From positions 282,012 through 346,011 of the forward strand of contig JAFEAE010000016.1 in NCBI GenBank assembly GCA_018266575.1: DNA of 64,000 bases, in the 5' to 3' direction. The notes under the pieces are model-generated. The model was not told where the DNA came from and searched no databases. It worked only from the letters and a program-made list of their open reading frames with translations. Numbering within the stretch: the first letter of the stretch is position 1; each line of letters opens with the position of its first letter. This DNA is from Bacteroidota bacterium. GTDB lineage: Bacteria > Bacteroidota > Bacteroidia > Chitinophagales > Chitinophagaceae. Below are positions 56,824 through 64,000 of this stretch, piece by piece. A program made the position numbers and the translations under genes.

Positions 56824-56831
56824 CAAAAGTA
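56824..56831 (-). promoter_or_regulatory. Bacteroidota -7 box (TACTTTTG) for the hydroxylase gene
   Basis: An exact TAnnTTTG match, 16 bases before the ATG at 56807. Confidence 0.5.
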
Positions 56832-56988
56832 CGAATAACATTTGTTAATGTAAGCTTTAAAGAATGAAAGTTTACGTCACACGCCTGTCACAATTTATTT
56901 AATAAGTTTGCTCATTAATTAATCTATAACATTACAGTAATAATAATACTTCAATTAACCGGATCAATAACTGATAAAAATCATATTC

Positions 56989-58026
56989 ATGAAATTAGTT
57001 TCTTACCTGAGCGAAGATCACGATCAGCTTGCACTTTTAGCAGATGGTTTTTTATACGACCTGGAAACGTTGCACCCGGACCTTCCGGGCAATATGAGTA
57101 TGTTTTTAAATTATTGGGATGATTTTCTATCGATGGTACATGCTGGGGAGATCAGTATCCAGGAAGGAAATATTTCGAGAGATAATGCAATACCCGTTGG
57201 TTCTGTACAATTATTGGCGCCGGTTCCATTTCCCACTTCATGCCGCGATGCATACGCCTTTCGGCAACATGTAGCCGCAGCACGGAGAAACCGCAATGCA
57301 CCGATGATCGTAGAATTTGACCAGTATCCTGTTTTTTATTTCACCAATCACCACAGCATACAGGGCCCGGGCGATATTCGTTGTATGCCCGATCATTTTG
57401 AAAAATTAGATTTCGAACTGGAAGCTGCTATTGTGATCAGCAAACCCGGAAGAAATATCAGGGCGGAAGAAGCAGATGAATATATCGGCGGGTTGATGAT
57501 CATGAATGACATGAGTGCACGCAAATTGCAAGCAGAAGAAATGTTATTGAACCTCGGCCCTGCAAAAGGCAAAGATTTTGCCACTGCAATTGGCCCTTGT
57601 ATTGTTACCTTAGATGAACTGAGCACATTTGAAGTTCCGTGTAAAGAAGGGCATGTTGGAAAAAACTGGAATTTAAAAATGACTTGCAAAATAAACGGTC
57701 GACTGGTGAGCGAAGGAAATTTAAGTGACATGGATTGGACGTTTGCAGAAATCATTGAACGTGCATCGTATGGAGTTGATCTTTTTCCGGGAGATATTAT
57801 CGGGAGCGGAACAGTCGGAACAGGATGTTTTTTGGAATTGAATGGAACCGGAAAATTAAATGATCCTGATTACGCAGAACAATGGTTGCAGGAAGGCGAT
57901 GAAATTGAAATGGAAATTGAAGGAATAGGAATTTTGAAAAATACTATTATAAAAGATGAAGATGATTTTTCTATATTGAAGAGAAAGAAGAATATCTTAC
58001 CTGGGATTTGTGGTATTTTGAAATAA
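56989..58026 (+). CDS. Fumarylacetoacetate hydrolase family protein
   Basis: The 345-residue enzyme hydrolyses C-C bonds in beta-diketo acids such as fumarylacetoacetate in aromatic amino acid breakdown. The metal-binding Glu pair is in KLDFELEAAIVI and the Asp region in MIMNDMSARKLQAEEM. The later GKDFATAIGPCIVT and DIIGSGTVGTGCFLELN are typical. The length and N-terminal domain are as in proteins annotated FAH in Bacteroidota. No other tyrosine-catabolism gene is nearby, so the exact substrate is open. Palindromes lie just after the stop. Confidence 0.9.
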   Translation: MKLVSYLSEDHDQLALLADGFLYDLETLHPDLPGNMSMFLNYWDDFLSMVHAGEISIQEGNISRDNAIPVGSVQLLAPVPFPTSCRDAYAFRQHVAAARRNRNAPMIVEFDQYPVFYFTNHHSIQGPGDIRCMPDHFEKLDFELEAAIVISKPGRNIRAEEADEYIGGLMIMNDMSARKLQAEEMLLNLGPAKGKDFATAIGPCIVTLDELSTFEVPCKEGHVGKNWNLKMTCKINGRLVSEGNLSDMDWTFAEIIERASYGVDLFPGDIIGSGTVGTGCFLELNGTGKLNDPDYAEQWLQEGDEIEMEIEGIGILKNTIIKDEDDFSILKRKKNILPGICGILK

Positions 58027-58036
58027 ATGGGATTGT

Positions 58037-58102
58037 AAACCTTGAAGGTTTATAGATGCATTTGAAATATCTAATAATGATTTTTGCAAACCTTCAAGGT
58101 TT
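58037..58102. repeat. Two AAACCTT(G/C)AAGGTTT palindromes
   Basis: 58037-58051 reads AAACCTTGAAGGTTT and 58088-58102 reads AAACCTTCAAGGTTT. Each is a near palindrome and each is the complement of the other. They belong with the palindromes at 3333 and 54770. Confidence 0.7.
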
Positions 58103-58117
58103 TTGGGAAATATTATC

Positions 58118-58198
58118 AATCATAAACTATCATAACAATCTGCGTCATCCGCGTCCGATCATTAAAAATAGAATACAGATTTTTATGATAGTTATGAT
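58118..58198. mobile_element. Palindromic element, about 81 bp, with 23-25-base arms
   Basis: The arms 58118-58142 and 58176-58198 are inverted copies of an ATCATAACTATCATAA-type sequence with few mismatches. The centre carries CGTCATCCGCG, related to the centre of the element at 16875-17043. No coding frame is present. Non-autonomous mobility is an inference from its form. Confidence 0.5.
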
Positions 58199-58276
58199 CA
58201 GAGCTGATATTGGTATCAAGCCGCGAACATGTCAGCAAGCTAAAAGCTATAGTATAGGCCAAAATTTTTTACCGCA

Positions 58277-58312
58277 CGATCATCGTACATCAAACATCGT
58301 ACATCGTTCATA
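58277..58312. repeat. ATCGTACATC-type repeat tract upstream of lysS
   Basis: Units CATCGTACATC, AAACATCGTACATCG lie in tandem just before the promoter box of lysS. Confidence 0.6.
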
Positions 58313-58317
58313 AGGCT

Positions 58318-58325
58318 TACATTTG
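58318..58325 (+). promoter_or_regulatory. Bacteroidota -7 box (TACATTTG) for lysS
   Basis: An exact TAnnTTTG match, 23 bases before the ATG at 58349. The last repeat unit covers the expected -33 position. Confidence 0.55.
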
Positions 58326-58348
58326 CAAAAATTTTCTCTACTCAAATT

Positions 58349-59875
58349 ATGAGCACACAGCATTTATCAGAACAGGAAATTATCCGCAGGGAAAAACTGA
58401 AAGCTTTACAGGATGCAGGCATCGATCCATATCCTGCGGCATTGTATCCTGTGTCGCATTATTCGGCAGATATCAAAGAAAAATTCAGTGAAGAAACCAA
58501 AGACCAGTTTGCAGATGTAACCGTTGCAGGCCGCATCATGAGCATTAATGATAAAGGAAAAGTTTTTTTTATCAAAATACAGGATTCAAAAGGCATCATA
58601 CAATTATATGTAAAACGAGATGACATTTGTCCCGGTGAAGACAAGTCTTTTTTTGAAAAAGTAGTGAAGCATGGATTAGATCTCGGCGATATAATCGGTG
58701 CTAAAGGTTATGTGTTCATTACAAAAACAGGCGAGATATCTATTCACGTGCAAAACCTAACATTGCTTACAAAAGCATTGAAGCCATTGCCGGTTGTAAA
58801 ACGCGATGAAGAAGGCCATGTGTTTGATGAAGTAACAGATCCTGAATTCAAATACAGGCAACGTTATGCAGACCTAATCATCAACCCGAAAGTGAAAGAA
58901 ACTTTTTTGCAGCGCACCACGATCATGAATACCATTCGTGAATTCTTAAATGCAAAAGGCGCACTTGAGGTAGAAACGCCTGTATTGCAAAGTATTCCCG
59001 GAGGTGCAGCAGCAAGGCCATTCATCACACATCACAATGCGTTGGATGTTCCGTTTTACTTACGCATCGCAAATGAATTATATTTAAAAAGGCTGATCGT
59101 TGGCGGATTTGATTGGGTATATGAATTCAGCCGGAATTTCCGCAATGAAGGAATGGACAGGACTCATAATCCTGAATTCACTATTCTGGAATGGTACACG
59201 GCTTACAAAGATTATTTCTGGATGATGGAGGTCACCGAACAGTTGTTCGAAACTGTTGCGCTCGCTTTGCATGGAACAACTGATGTGCAGGTAGGAGATA
59301 AAATAATCAGTTTTAAAGCGCCATTCAAACGCATTTCCATTTTAGATGCTATTAAAGAAAATACGGGTATCGATATCAGTGAAAAAGATGAAGCAGGGTT
59401 GCGTGAAGTATGTGCTCAATTAAAAATATCCGTTCCGGATAATATAGGGAAAGGAAAACTTATCGATGAAATATTCGGGGCAACGAGTGAGTTCAAATAT
59501 ATTCAGCCAACATTTATCACGGATTATCCTGTTGAGATGAGCCCGCTCACCAAAAAGCATCGCAGCAAACCGGGATTGGTAGAGCGTTTTGAATTAATGA
59601 TAAATGGGAAAGAACTCGCAAACGCATATAGCGAATTAAATGACCCGATCGATCAGCGGGAGCGCTTCGAAGAGCAGGCAAAATTGATGGAACGTGGGGA
59701 TGACGAAGCCATGTTCATCGATTACGATTTCCTGCGTGCGTTGGAATATGGAATGCCCCCGACTTCAGGTATTGGTATCGGCATAGATCGGTTATGCATG
59801 CTGTTTACCAACCAGCCTTCCATACAGGATGTGCTTTTCTTTCCGCAAATGCGGCCGGAAAAATCAAATCAGTGA
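58349..59875 (+). CDS. lysS: Lysine--tRNA ligase
   Basis: The 508-residue class II synthetase charges tRNA-Lys. The N-terminal OB-fold (about residues 55-150) contains VTVAGRIMSINDKGKVFFIK. The catalytic core has motif 1 (FLNAKGALEVETPVLQ), motif 2 (WVYEFSRNFRNEGMDRTHNP) and motif 3 (SGIGIGIDRLCMLF). The C-terminus ends soon after motif 3, with no added domain. It is transcribed alone from a promoter at 58318. Confidence 0.98.
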   Translation: MSTQHLSEQEIIRREKLKALQDAGIDPYPAALYPVSHYSADIKEKFSEETKDQFADVTVAGRIMSINDKGKVFFIKIQDSKGIIQLYVKRDDICPGEDKSFFEKVVKHGLDLGDIIGAKGYVFITKTGEISIHVQNLTLLTKALKPLPVVKRDEEGHVFDEVTDPEFKYRQRYADLIINPKVKETFLQRTTIMNTIREFLNAKGALEVETPVLQSIPGGAAARPFITHHNALDVPFYLRIANELYLKRLIVGGFDWVYEFSRNFRNEGMDRTHNPEFTILEWYTAYKDYFWMMEVTEQLFETVALALHGTTDVQVGDKIISFKAPFKRISILDAIKENTGIDISEKDEAGLREVCAQLKISVPDNIGKGKLIDEIFGATSEFKYIQPTFITDYPVEMSPLTKKHRSKPGLVERFELMINGKELANAYSELNDPIDQRERFEEQAKLMERGDDEAMFIDYDFLRALEYGMPPTSGIGIGIDRLCMLFTNQPSIQDVLFFPQMRPEKSNQ

Positions 59876-59949
59876 TCGGTGGACAGTCGTCAGACTAAAA
59901 GCGTAACATTTTTTATTGTTAGTTAAAACGCCTTAGCGTATTTGAAGAA

Positions 59950-60012
59950 AATATTTTTTGCCACTGAAGCGCTGGAAAATTTTCAGTGCTTCAGAGTTTC
60001 TGTGGCAATTTT
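59950..60012. repeat. Imperfect stem-loop and CTTTGCGTGAAAC-type tract after lysS
   Basis: TGAAGCGCTGGAAAA and TTTTCAGTGCTTCA (about 59965-59994) pair with one mismatch and one bulge. Outside them, GCCAC and GTGGC pair as well. The following GTTGCGTCGTCGCGTC recalls the CATCGTTGCGTCGCA repeat. There is no T-run. Confidence 0.45.
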
Positions 60013-60117
60013 CGTTGCGTCGTCGCGTCTTTGCGTGAAACTCCTCCGCATGTTGCAAAAAGATTTCAGGAAAACTGCTGATTTTTTTTTAAATTCAATC
60101 AACAAAAACTCAGCCAT

Positions 60118-60492
60118 ATGAACAATACAACCATCTCCCGGATTGGTACTGTTATCTATGCTCTGGTCATAGGGTTCTTTGGTATCAATCATTTTCTACA
60201 CGGAACAGGACTTCAGAATGCAGTACCACGCTTTATTCCTTACAGCATTTTCTGGGTTTATTTTACAGGTGTTTTGCTGATCGCAGCAGCTATTGCTTTT
60301 TTAACCGGAAAACAGGCAAGGCTTGCAGGATTATTATTAGCATTGTTCCTGATCCTGATCGTGCTTACTGTTCACTTACCGGCGATCATGAATTCTGACG
60401 GAGAAGCACGTGCAAGCCTCGCTGTAACTAATTTGGTAAAAGATACGGGATTGGCGGGTGCTGCATTGATCATTGCAGGAAGAAGCAGTTAA
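60118..60492 (+). CDS. DoxX-like membrane protein
   Basis: The 124-residue protein has four membrane helices (about residues 8-26, 44-62, 68-88 and 105-120). The motif GTVIYALVIGFFGINHFLHG and the PYSIFWVYFTGVLLIAAAIA region match the DoxX-like group. The role of such proteins is poorly defined and may be in redox balance. It is a single gene with a stem-loop after its stop. Confidence 0.85.
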   Translation: MNNTTISRIGTVIYALVIGFFGINHFLHGTGLQNAVPRFIPYSIFWVYFTGVLLIAAAIAFLTGKQARLAGLLLALFLILIVLTVHLPAIMNSDGEARASLAVTNLVKDTGLAGAALIIAGRSS

Positions 60493-60522
60493 TGCATTTT
60501 TCTTTTTTCATTCTAATATCAG

Positions 60523-60557
60523 AAAGCCCTGTATTCGTTTATTGAGCACAGGGTTTT
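60523..60557 (+). terminator. Probable terminator of the DoxX-like gene
   Basis: The stem AAAGCCCTGT / ACAGGGTTTT (10 bp with one G-T pair, 15-base loop) ends in a short T-run, 31 bases after the stop. Confidence 0.55.
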
Positions 60558-60579
60558 ATATGCCGTTTGCAACAAAAAT

Positions 60580-61401
60580 TTACAGGAACAAATCCATCAT
60601 CAATTTCAATTCAGGGTTTACTGCATATTTACTGAAATCAGTAATGCCTTCATTCTTCAATACTTCTTCGTCAATAAAAAAATTGCCTGTAGTTTCAAAA
60701 GATGGTTTTTGCAAAATATAAAATGCTGCATCTGCAACAATTTCCGGTGTGCGGCTTCTCTGCATTAAAAAATCGCCGCCTAATAAATTTTTAACTGCGG
60801 CTGTTGCAATGGTTGTTCTTGGCCACAATGCATTTGCTGCAATCCGGTATTGTTTTAATTCTTCTGCAAGCCCGAGAACGATCATACTCATTCCATATTT
60901 GCTTATCGTATAGGCAAGATGGTTAGCAAACCATTTCGGATCCATGTTCAATGGCGGGGAAAGATTTAGTATGTGTGGGTTGGATGCTTTCTTCAAATAA
61001 GGTATGCACACCTGGCTCATAAAAAAAGTGCCGCGGATATTTATGCTATGCATCAGGTCAAAACGCTTCACTTCTACCTGCGCTGTAGGCGATAAATTTA
61101 TTGCACTTGCATTATTAACGAGTATATCAATTCCACCGAATGTATTAACTGTTGTTTCTACAATATGTTTGATGCTGTCTTCAAAACGGATATCGCCTTG
61201 CAGCGGCAATACTTTTCCCGGACCGGCCTTTGCAATTTCTTCGGCGGCAGTAAAAATCGTTCCATCCAATTTAGGATTAGGTTCTGCCGTTTTTCCCACA
61301 ATCGCAATATTAGCGCCTTCTTTAGCCAGCCTGATAGCAATTTCTTTTCCAATGCCGCGGCTTCCGCCTGTTATCAGCACTGTTTTATTTTCAAATACCA
61401 T
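60580..61401 (-). CDS. SDR family oxidoreductase, HSDL2-like
   Basis: The 273-residue enzyme resembles the dehydrogenase part of eukaryotic HSDL2. GGSRGIG (residues 12-18) binds the cofactor, NNASAINL is in the core, the Ser is in HILNLSPPLNM and the Tyr/Lys pair is in AYTISKYGMS. ALWPRTTIATAA follows, as in HSDL2. These proteins are thought to act on fatty acyl chains, but the substrate is not known. The sterol carrier domain of HSDL2 is absent, as usual in bacteria. Confidence 0.9.
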   Translation of the reverse strand: MVFENKTVLITGGSRGIGKEIAIRLAKEGANIAIVGKTAEPNPKLDGTIFTAAEEIAKAGPGKVLPLQGDIRFEDSIKHIVETTVNTFGGIDILVNNASAINLSPTAQVEVKRFDLMHSINIRGTFFMSQVCIPYLKKASNPHILNLSPPLNMDPKWFANHLAYTISKYGMSMIVLGLAEELKQYRIAANALWPRTTIATAAVKNLLGGDFLMQRSRTPEIVADAAFYILQKPSFETTGNFFIDEEVLKNEGITDFSKYAVNPELKLMMDLFL

Positions 61402-61800
61402 ATTAATGTTTTACCCTTTAAAAATAAGTGAATTTTGATTGGTTTAAAACAGTTCTGGTATTTGTACGAATATATTGTTTAGTAATTTTACTATCGGCAG
61501 AGTAATTCGTGAATAATTCAAATTAAGCAAATCCGCTCTTGTGCCCGTTGCCTGTGGATTGTATGTTTGTATTGTTAAGTAATGAATGATACAGCTACCA
61601 AAACCAGTATCCAAAAAACCAAAGCCAATAATCCTTAGAAGACCAACATCCAATAGTCCAAAAAAACCAGGCAGCTGCTATCAACCAAAACTGACGCGTT
61701 AAAATCCAAAATCCAGTAAATCCAAATCCTAAAGGAAACCTTCATTAAAATTTGTACCTATTGATGGCCACGAAAAATGTTGGTTAAGTACCGTACAAAA

Positions 61801-61842
61801 AAATTGAGAGCCCTGAATTCGTTCAGGGCTTATTTTATTTTA
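61801..61842 (-). terminator. Bidirectional terminator-like stem-loop downstream of the MFS gene
   Basis: The stem AGCCCTGAA / TTCAGGGCT (9 bp) has a TTCG tetraloop (61809-61830). On the minus strand a T-run follows, which fits termination of the MFS gene that ends at 61991. The plus strand is followed by TATTTTATTTTA, so it may work both ways. Confidence 0.7.
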
Positions 61843-61872
61843 GCCATACTTGTTTTCGAATAAATTTTTTTC

Positions 61873-61917
61873 AACACATAGAAGCATAGGCACAATAGAA
61901 AACCACATAGGCTCATA
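61873..61917. repeat. ACACATAGAAGCATAGGCAC-type repeat
   Basis: Two loose units with ACATAG and CATAGGC lie in tandem. A single related unit occurs at 3311-3325. Confidence 0.4.
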
Positions 61918-61990
61918 ATTTCTTATTTGCGTATGTGGTAAAAAATATTTTAAACTACTGTGCTTACTTCTGAACCGGGGCCGCAGCTGG

Positions 61991-63538
61991 TTAATGCGCA
62001 TCCACTGCAACTGCAGTATTCTTTTTAAATTTCTGCAGGAAGATGATTGGTATGCAGCAAAGTGTAAACACACCAATTATTAAATACATATTGTCGTAGG
62101 TAAGCAACATGGTTTGTTTGATTACATTTCCTTCCATCGCCTGGTTTGCCATTTGCTGCGCGGTTAACGGGCTGAAACCTTTCGAAGTAAAATTCTGTAT
62201 TATCTGCTGGTTGCGCTGTTGATACGCCGGATTATACACGCTTATTTTTTCAATCAATCCATTGCGCACAATGCCGGATTTAATATGAATTAACGTAGTA
62301 AGGATTGCAATACCAAACGAACCTCCTAACTGGCGCATCATATTATTCAAACCGGTTCCCTGGCCGATTTCAGGCCCTTTCAGGTCTTGTAATGCAAGTG
62401 TTGTTAATGGAACAAATAATAAACTCATTCCCACACCTCGTATAATTAAAGGCCAGAAGAAATCACCGGTTCCTGACGATAATGTTGAATTAGAAAGCAT
62501 CCATGTAAATACAAAGAACAATCCAAATCCTAACGTTGCCATAAACTGTGCCGGTACCCCGCGTTTTAGCATCATACCAATAAATGGCATCATACAAATG
62601 GTTGCCAGCCCGCCGGGAAATAATATCAACCCTGTTTGTTGTGCAGTAAATCCTAAAAGGTTTTGACAAAAAACAGGGAAGATAAATACAGATCCATACA
62701 ATGCAAACCCAAGTGTGAATGTGGTGATGATCCCGATACCAAAACTTCGTTGCTTGATGATGCGGAAATTTACAACAGGATGATCGGTACTTAATTCACG
62801 CCATATAAATAATATTGCACCCACAATGGTGGTGAACGTTAGCACAGCGATATATGTTTTCGAAAACCAATCTTCCGATTCCCCTTTTTCCAGCACAACC
62901 TGCAAACTTCCTACTGCTATGGTAAGCAGCAATATGCCCCACCAATCGATTGGTTTTCCCTTGGCAGTTCTTGCAGATTCCTTTACAAATGTTGAAACCA
63001 TAAATGCTGCAATGGCGCCAACAGGGATGTTCACATAAAAAATATACGGCCAGTTAAAATGATTTACAATAAAACCGCCGATTGTCGGGCCAACAGTCGG
63101 ACCAACAACAGCGCCTAATCCAAACAATGCTGTTGCCATTCCTATTTCTTCACGCGGCCAGGTTTCCATTAATATAGCCTGCCCTGTTGAAAGCAACCCT
63201 CCGCCTGCAAGCCCTTGCAAAATGCGGAAGATGACCAGCTCTGTTAAGCTGTGTGCGTTACCGCATAAGAAAGACGTGAGCGTGAATAATAATATCGATG
63301 CGATAAAATAATTTTTTCTTCCGAAACGATCACCTAACCAACCCGACATTGGAAGGATGATCACATTCGCAACAGCATAACCTGTTACGATCCATCCTGA
63401 ATCCTCCAACGTTGCGCCGAGGTTTCCCATAATATCAGGAAGCGCAACGTTTACGATGGTTGTATCGATCAATTCAAGCAGTGCGGCCAGTATCACTGTA
63501 ATAGTGATGATCCATTTCCGCAATCCATGTTCGGCCAT
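61991..63538 (-). CDS. DHA2 family multidrug efflux MFS transporter permease (EmrB-like)
   Basis: The 515-residue transporter has 14 membrane helices. Motif A of the family is in GWLGDRFGRKNYFIASILLF, motif C in GLGAVVGPTVGPTIGGFIV, and PDIMGNLGATLEDSGWIVTGYAVANV is the usual DHA2 start with D and W. It pumps lipophilic drugs or other amphiphiles in exchange for protons. The tail of an EmrA-like gene lies upstream on the same strand (63936 onward), as expected, though about 400 bp of repeat DNA separates the two. Confidence 0.93.
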   Translation of the reverse strand: MAEHGLRKWIITITVILAALLELIDTTIVNVALPDIMGNLGATLEDSGWIVTGYAVANVIILPMSGWLGDRFGRKNYFIASILLFTLTSFLCGNAHSLTELVIFRILQGLAGGGLLSTGQAILMETWPREEIGMATALFGLGAVVGPTVGPTIGGFIVNHFNWPYIFYVNIPVGAIAAFMVSTFVKESARTAKGKPIDWWGILLLTIAVGSLQVVLEKGESEDWFSKTYIAVLTFTTIVGAILFIWRELSTDHPVVNFRIIKQRSFGIGIITTFTLGFALYGSVFIFPVFCQNLLGFTAQQTGLILFPGGLATICMMPFIGMMLKRGVPAQFMATLGFGLFFVFTWMLSNSTLSSGTGDFFWPLIIRGVGMSLLFVPLTTLALQDLKGPEIGQGTGLNNMMRQLGGSFGIAILTTLIHIKSGIVRNGLIEKISVYNPAYQQRNQQIIQNFTSKGFSPLTAQQMANQAMEGNVIKQTMLLTYDNMYLIIGVFTLCCIPIIFLQKFKKNTAVAVDAH

Positions 63539-63935
63539 AAGAATTTATGATTTACGATGTTAGATGTACGATTTCTTCGAGTCGAACATCATAATTTATT
63601 TTTTAGTTTTTCCGGTCTTAGTTTTTCTTTTTGTACCCAGCATCTGTAATTCTCTTCATCATCGTTGCGTCGCACCTGCCTACCGCAGGCAGGCTCTTGT
63701 ACTGTTTGTCCTTTATTCAACGCTCATTAAACTCAGCAAGTTGTTATTTCAAAGCGCTGAATTATTTTACTTCAGTTGAAGTGAGTGACACAACGATGCT
63801 TAATAGTAGCACAACAGCTTGTTACAAAAAATATTTTCTATTTCTGATTTTTGATGTCTGATTTTTGGATTTCTTTAGGTGTTGCAGAAAGACAAATCTA
63901 TAAATCCTATATCTCCAAATCAGACATCGTAAATC
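63539..63935. other. 397-bp gap full of dispersed repeats within the EmrAB locus
   Basis: No credible gene. In order: a GATTTACGATGTTAGATGTACG tract (63541-63577), a T-rich stretch, the CATCGTTGCGTCGCA repeat (63660-63674), a CCTGCC/GGCAGG palindrome (63675-63693), and an inverted copy of the first repeat (63750-63811). It separates two genes that are normally in one operon, so the gap may be the result of repeat insertion. Confidence 0.6.
63657..63811. repeat. Pair of CATCGTTG repeats in inverted orientation with an inner palindrome
   Basis: The plus copy (core 63660-63674) and minus copy (about 63750-63811, with ACTTCAGTTGAAGTGAGTG and CAACGATGCTTAATAGTAGC) face each other across about 75 bp. 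CCTGCCTACCGCAGGCAGG (63675-63693), a palindromic motif common in Bacteroidota, adjoins the left copy. The right copy matches 13043-13090 and 3476-3496. Confidence 0.7.
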
Positions 63936-64000
63936 CTACTTCGTATGCACCACCACCTTCACACTCATTCCCGGGCGTAAGCGGTTAATGATCGCTGAAT
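63936..64000 (-). CDS. HlyD/EmrA family secretion protein (C-terminal end only)
   Basis: Reading the minus strand from the window edge gives ...SAIINRLRPGMSVKVVVHTK and a TAG stop at 63936-63938. LRPGMSV is the typical end of the HlyD/EmrA beta-barrel domain. EmrA is the periplasmic adaptor of EmrB-type exporters, which fits the MFS gene downstream. Only about 21 codons are visible, so the family call leans on the motif and the neighbour. The stop codon is near an ATCGTAAATC repeat unit (63925-63935). Confidence 0.7.
   Translation of the reverse strand, partial: SAIINRLRPGMSVKVVVHTK

Larger units (their letters stand above)
58027..58348. other. Repeat-dense gap before lysS
   Basis: No credible gene is seen. 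In order it holds the inverted pair of AAACCTT palindromes (58037-58102), the 81-bp palindromic element (58118-58198), an ATCGTACATC tract (58277-58312), and the lysS promoter box (58318-58325). Confidence 0.6.
61402..61990. other. 589-bp non-coding gap with repetitive DNA and a bidirectional stem-loop
   Basis: I see no gene. The left half (about 61590-61740) is full of AACCAAT, CCAAAAA and ATCCAAA-type short units on one strand, which looks like a degenerate simple repeat. A strong stem-loop lies at 61809-61830. The right end (61873-61917) carries an ACATAGAAGCATAGGCAC-type repeat like that at 3311. It separates the HSDL2-like gene from the end of the emrB-type gene. Confidence 0.6.

Noticed and set aside
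58056..58313. 85-codon frame before lysS
   Set aside because: It spans three repeat elements and ends in the ATCGTACATC tract, so it is not credible as a gene.
1..64000. tRNA, rRNA, CRISPR array or prophage
   Set aside because: I looked for T-loop signatures, regular spaced repeats and phage-type gene runs and found none. The dispersed repeats have irregular spacing and both orientations, unlike CRISPR.

Overview
The window reads as about 64 kb of chromosome from a Bacteroidota bacterium, most likely a Chitinophagaceae relative. The reasons are AT-rich DNA, promoters of the TAnnTTTG type instead of sigma70 boxes, gliding genes gldH and gldC, a type IX secretion sorting domain, DUF4290 next to murA, SusC-type CarboxypepD regulatory domains, and the OmpH-OmpH-BamA-UppS cluster typical of the phylum. 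Nearly everything is housekeeping or cell-envelope. I see no tRNA, rRNA, CRISPR array, prophage or intact insertion sequence.

Layout. 1-3231: a TolC/adaptor/RND efflux operon on the minus strand, its pump gene cut by the window edge. 3538-8978: a lipoprotein, then pheS, a 3-hydroxyacyl-CoA dehydrogenase, an SDR epimerase and a CarboxypepD-domain protein. 9094-14886: an LpxD-like acyltransferase, a 600-bp non-coding block with an orphan terminator (small-RNA candidate), an RluE-type pseudouridine synthase, YicC, GldH and a two-component pair. 14888-25166: BatD, an SDR, a YjjG-type HAD, a tiny secreted protein, Psd, CdsA, a CPBP protease, a Dus enzyme, a glutathione peroxidase and an aldehyde dehydrogenase. 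25263-29102: tadA, sodA, a lipoprotein, rpmH-rnpA-yidD and murI. 29166-38880: the envelope cluster of two OmpH/Skp chaperones, BamA, UppS, a DUF6089 barrel, NadK, a second OMP85-like protein, a CBS protein and a hydrolase. 39197-47431: CvpA, YqeY, GldC, a glycosyltransferase, a T9SS cargo protein, DUF4290, MurA, Gmk and a CNNM transporter. 47683-59875: a TPR protein with a deoxyhypusine-synthase-like enzyme, two PepSY-like secreted proteins, an AcpH-like esterase, AsnB, a trans-sulfuration enzyme, a TIGR02757 protein, a fatty acid hydroxylase, a FAH hydrolase and LysS. 60118-64000: a DoxX-like protein, an HSDL2-like SDR and an EmrB-type exporter with the tail of its EmrA partner.

How they work together. 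The 29-39 kb cluster supplies outer-membrane assembly (BamA plus Skp) and the lipid carrier for cell-wall synthesis. MurI and MurA feed peptidoglycan synthesis. CdsA and Psd are two steps of phosphatidylethanolamine synthesis. Efflux systems of two types sit at the two ends.

The most distinctive part is what lies between genes: several families of short, dispersed, often palindromic repeats. They recur in opposite orientations, touch stop and start codons (rluE, the hbd-like gene, gmk), and in rnpA and pheS lie inside the reading frame. A second recurring theme is a Bacteroidota promoter box exactly four bases before the ATG at four genes, which predicts leaderless mRNAs. I did not find a convincing undescribed multi-gene system. 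The best leads are these repeats, the start-less gmk, the orphan-terminator small RNA and the deoxyhypusine-synthase/TPR pair.
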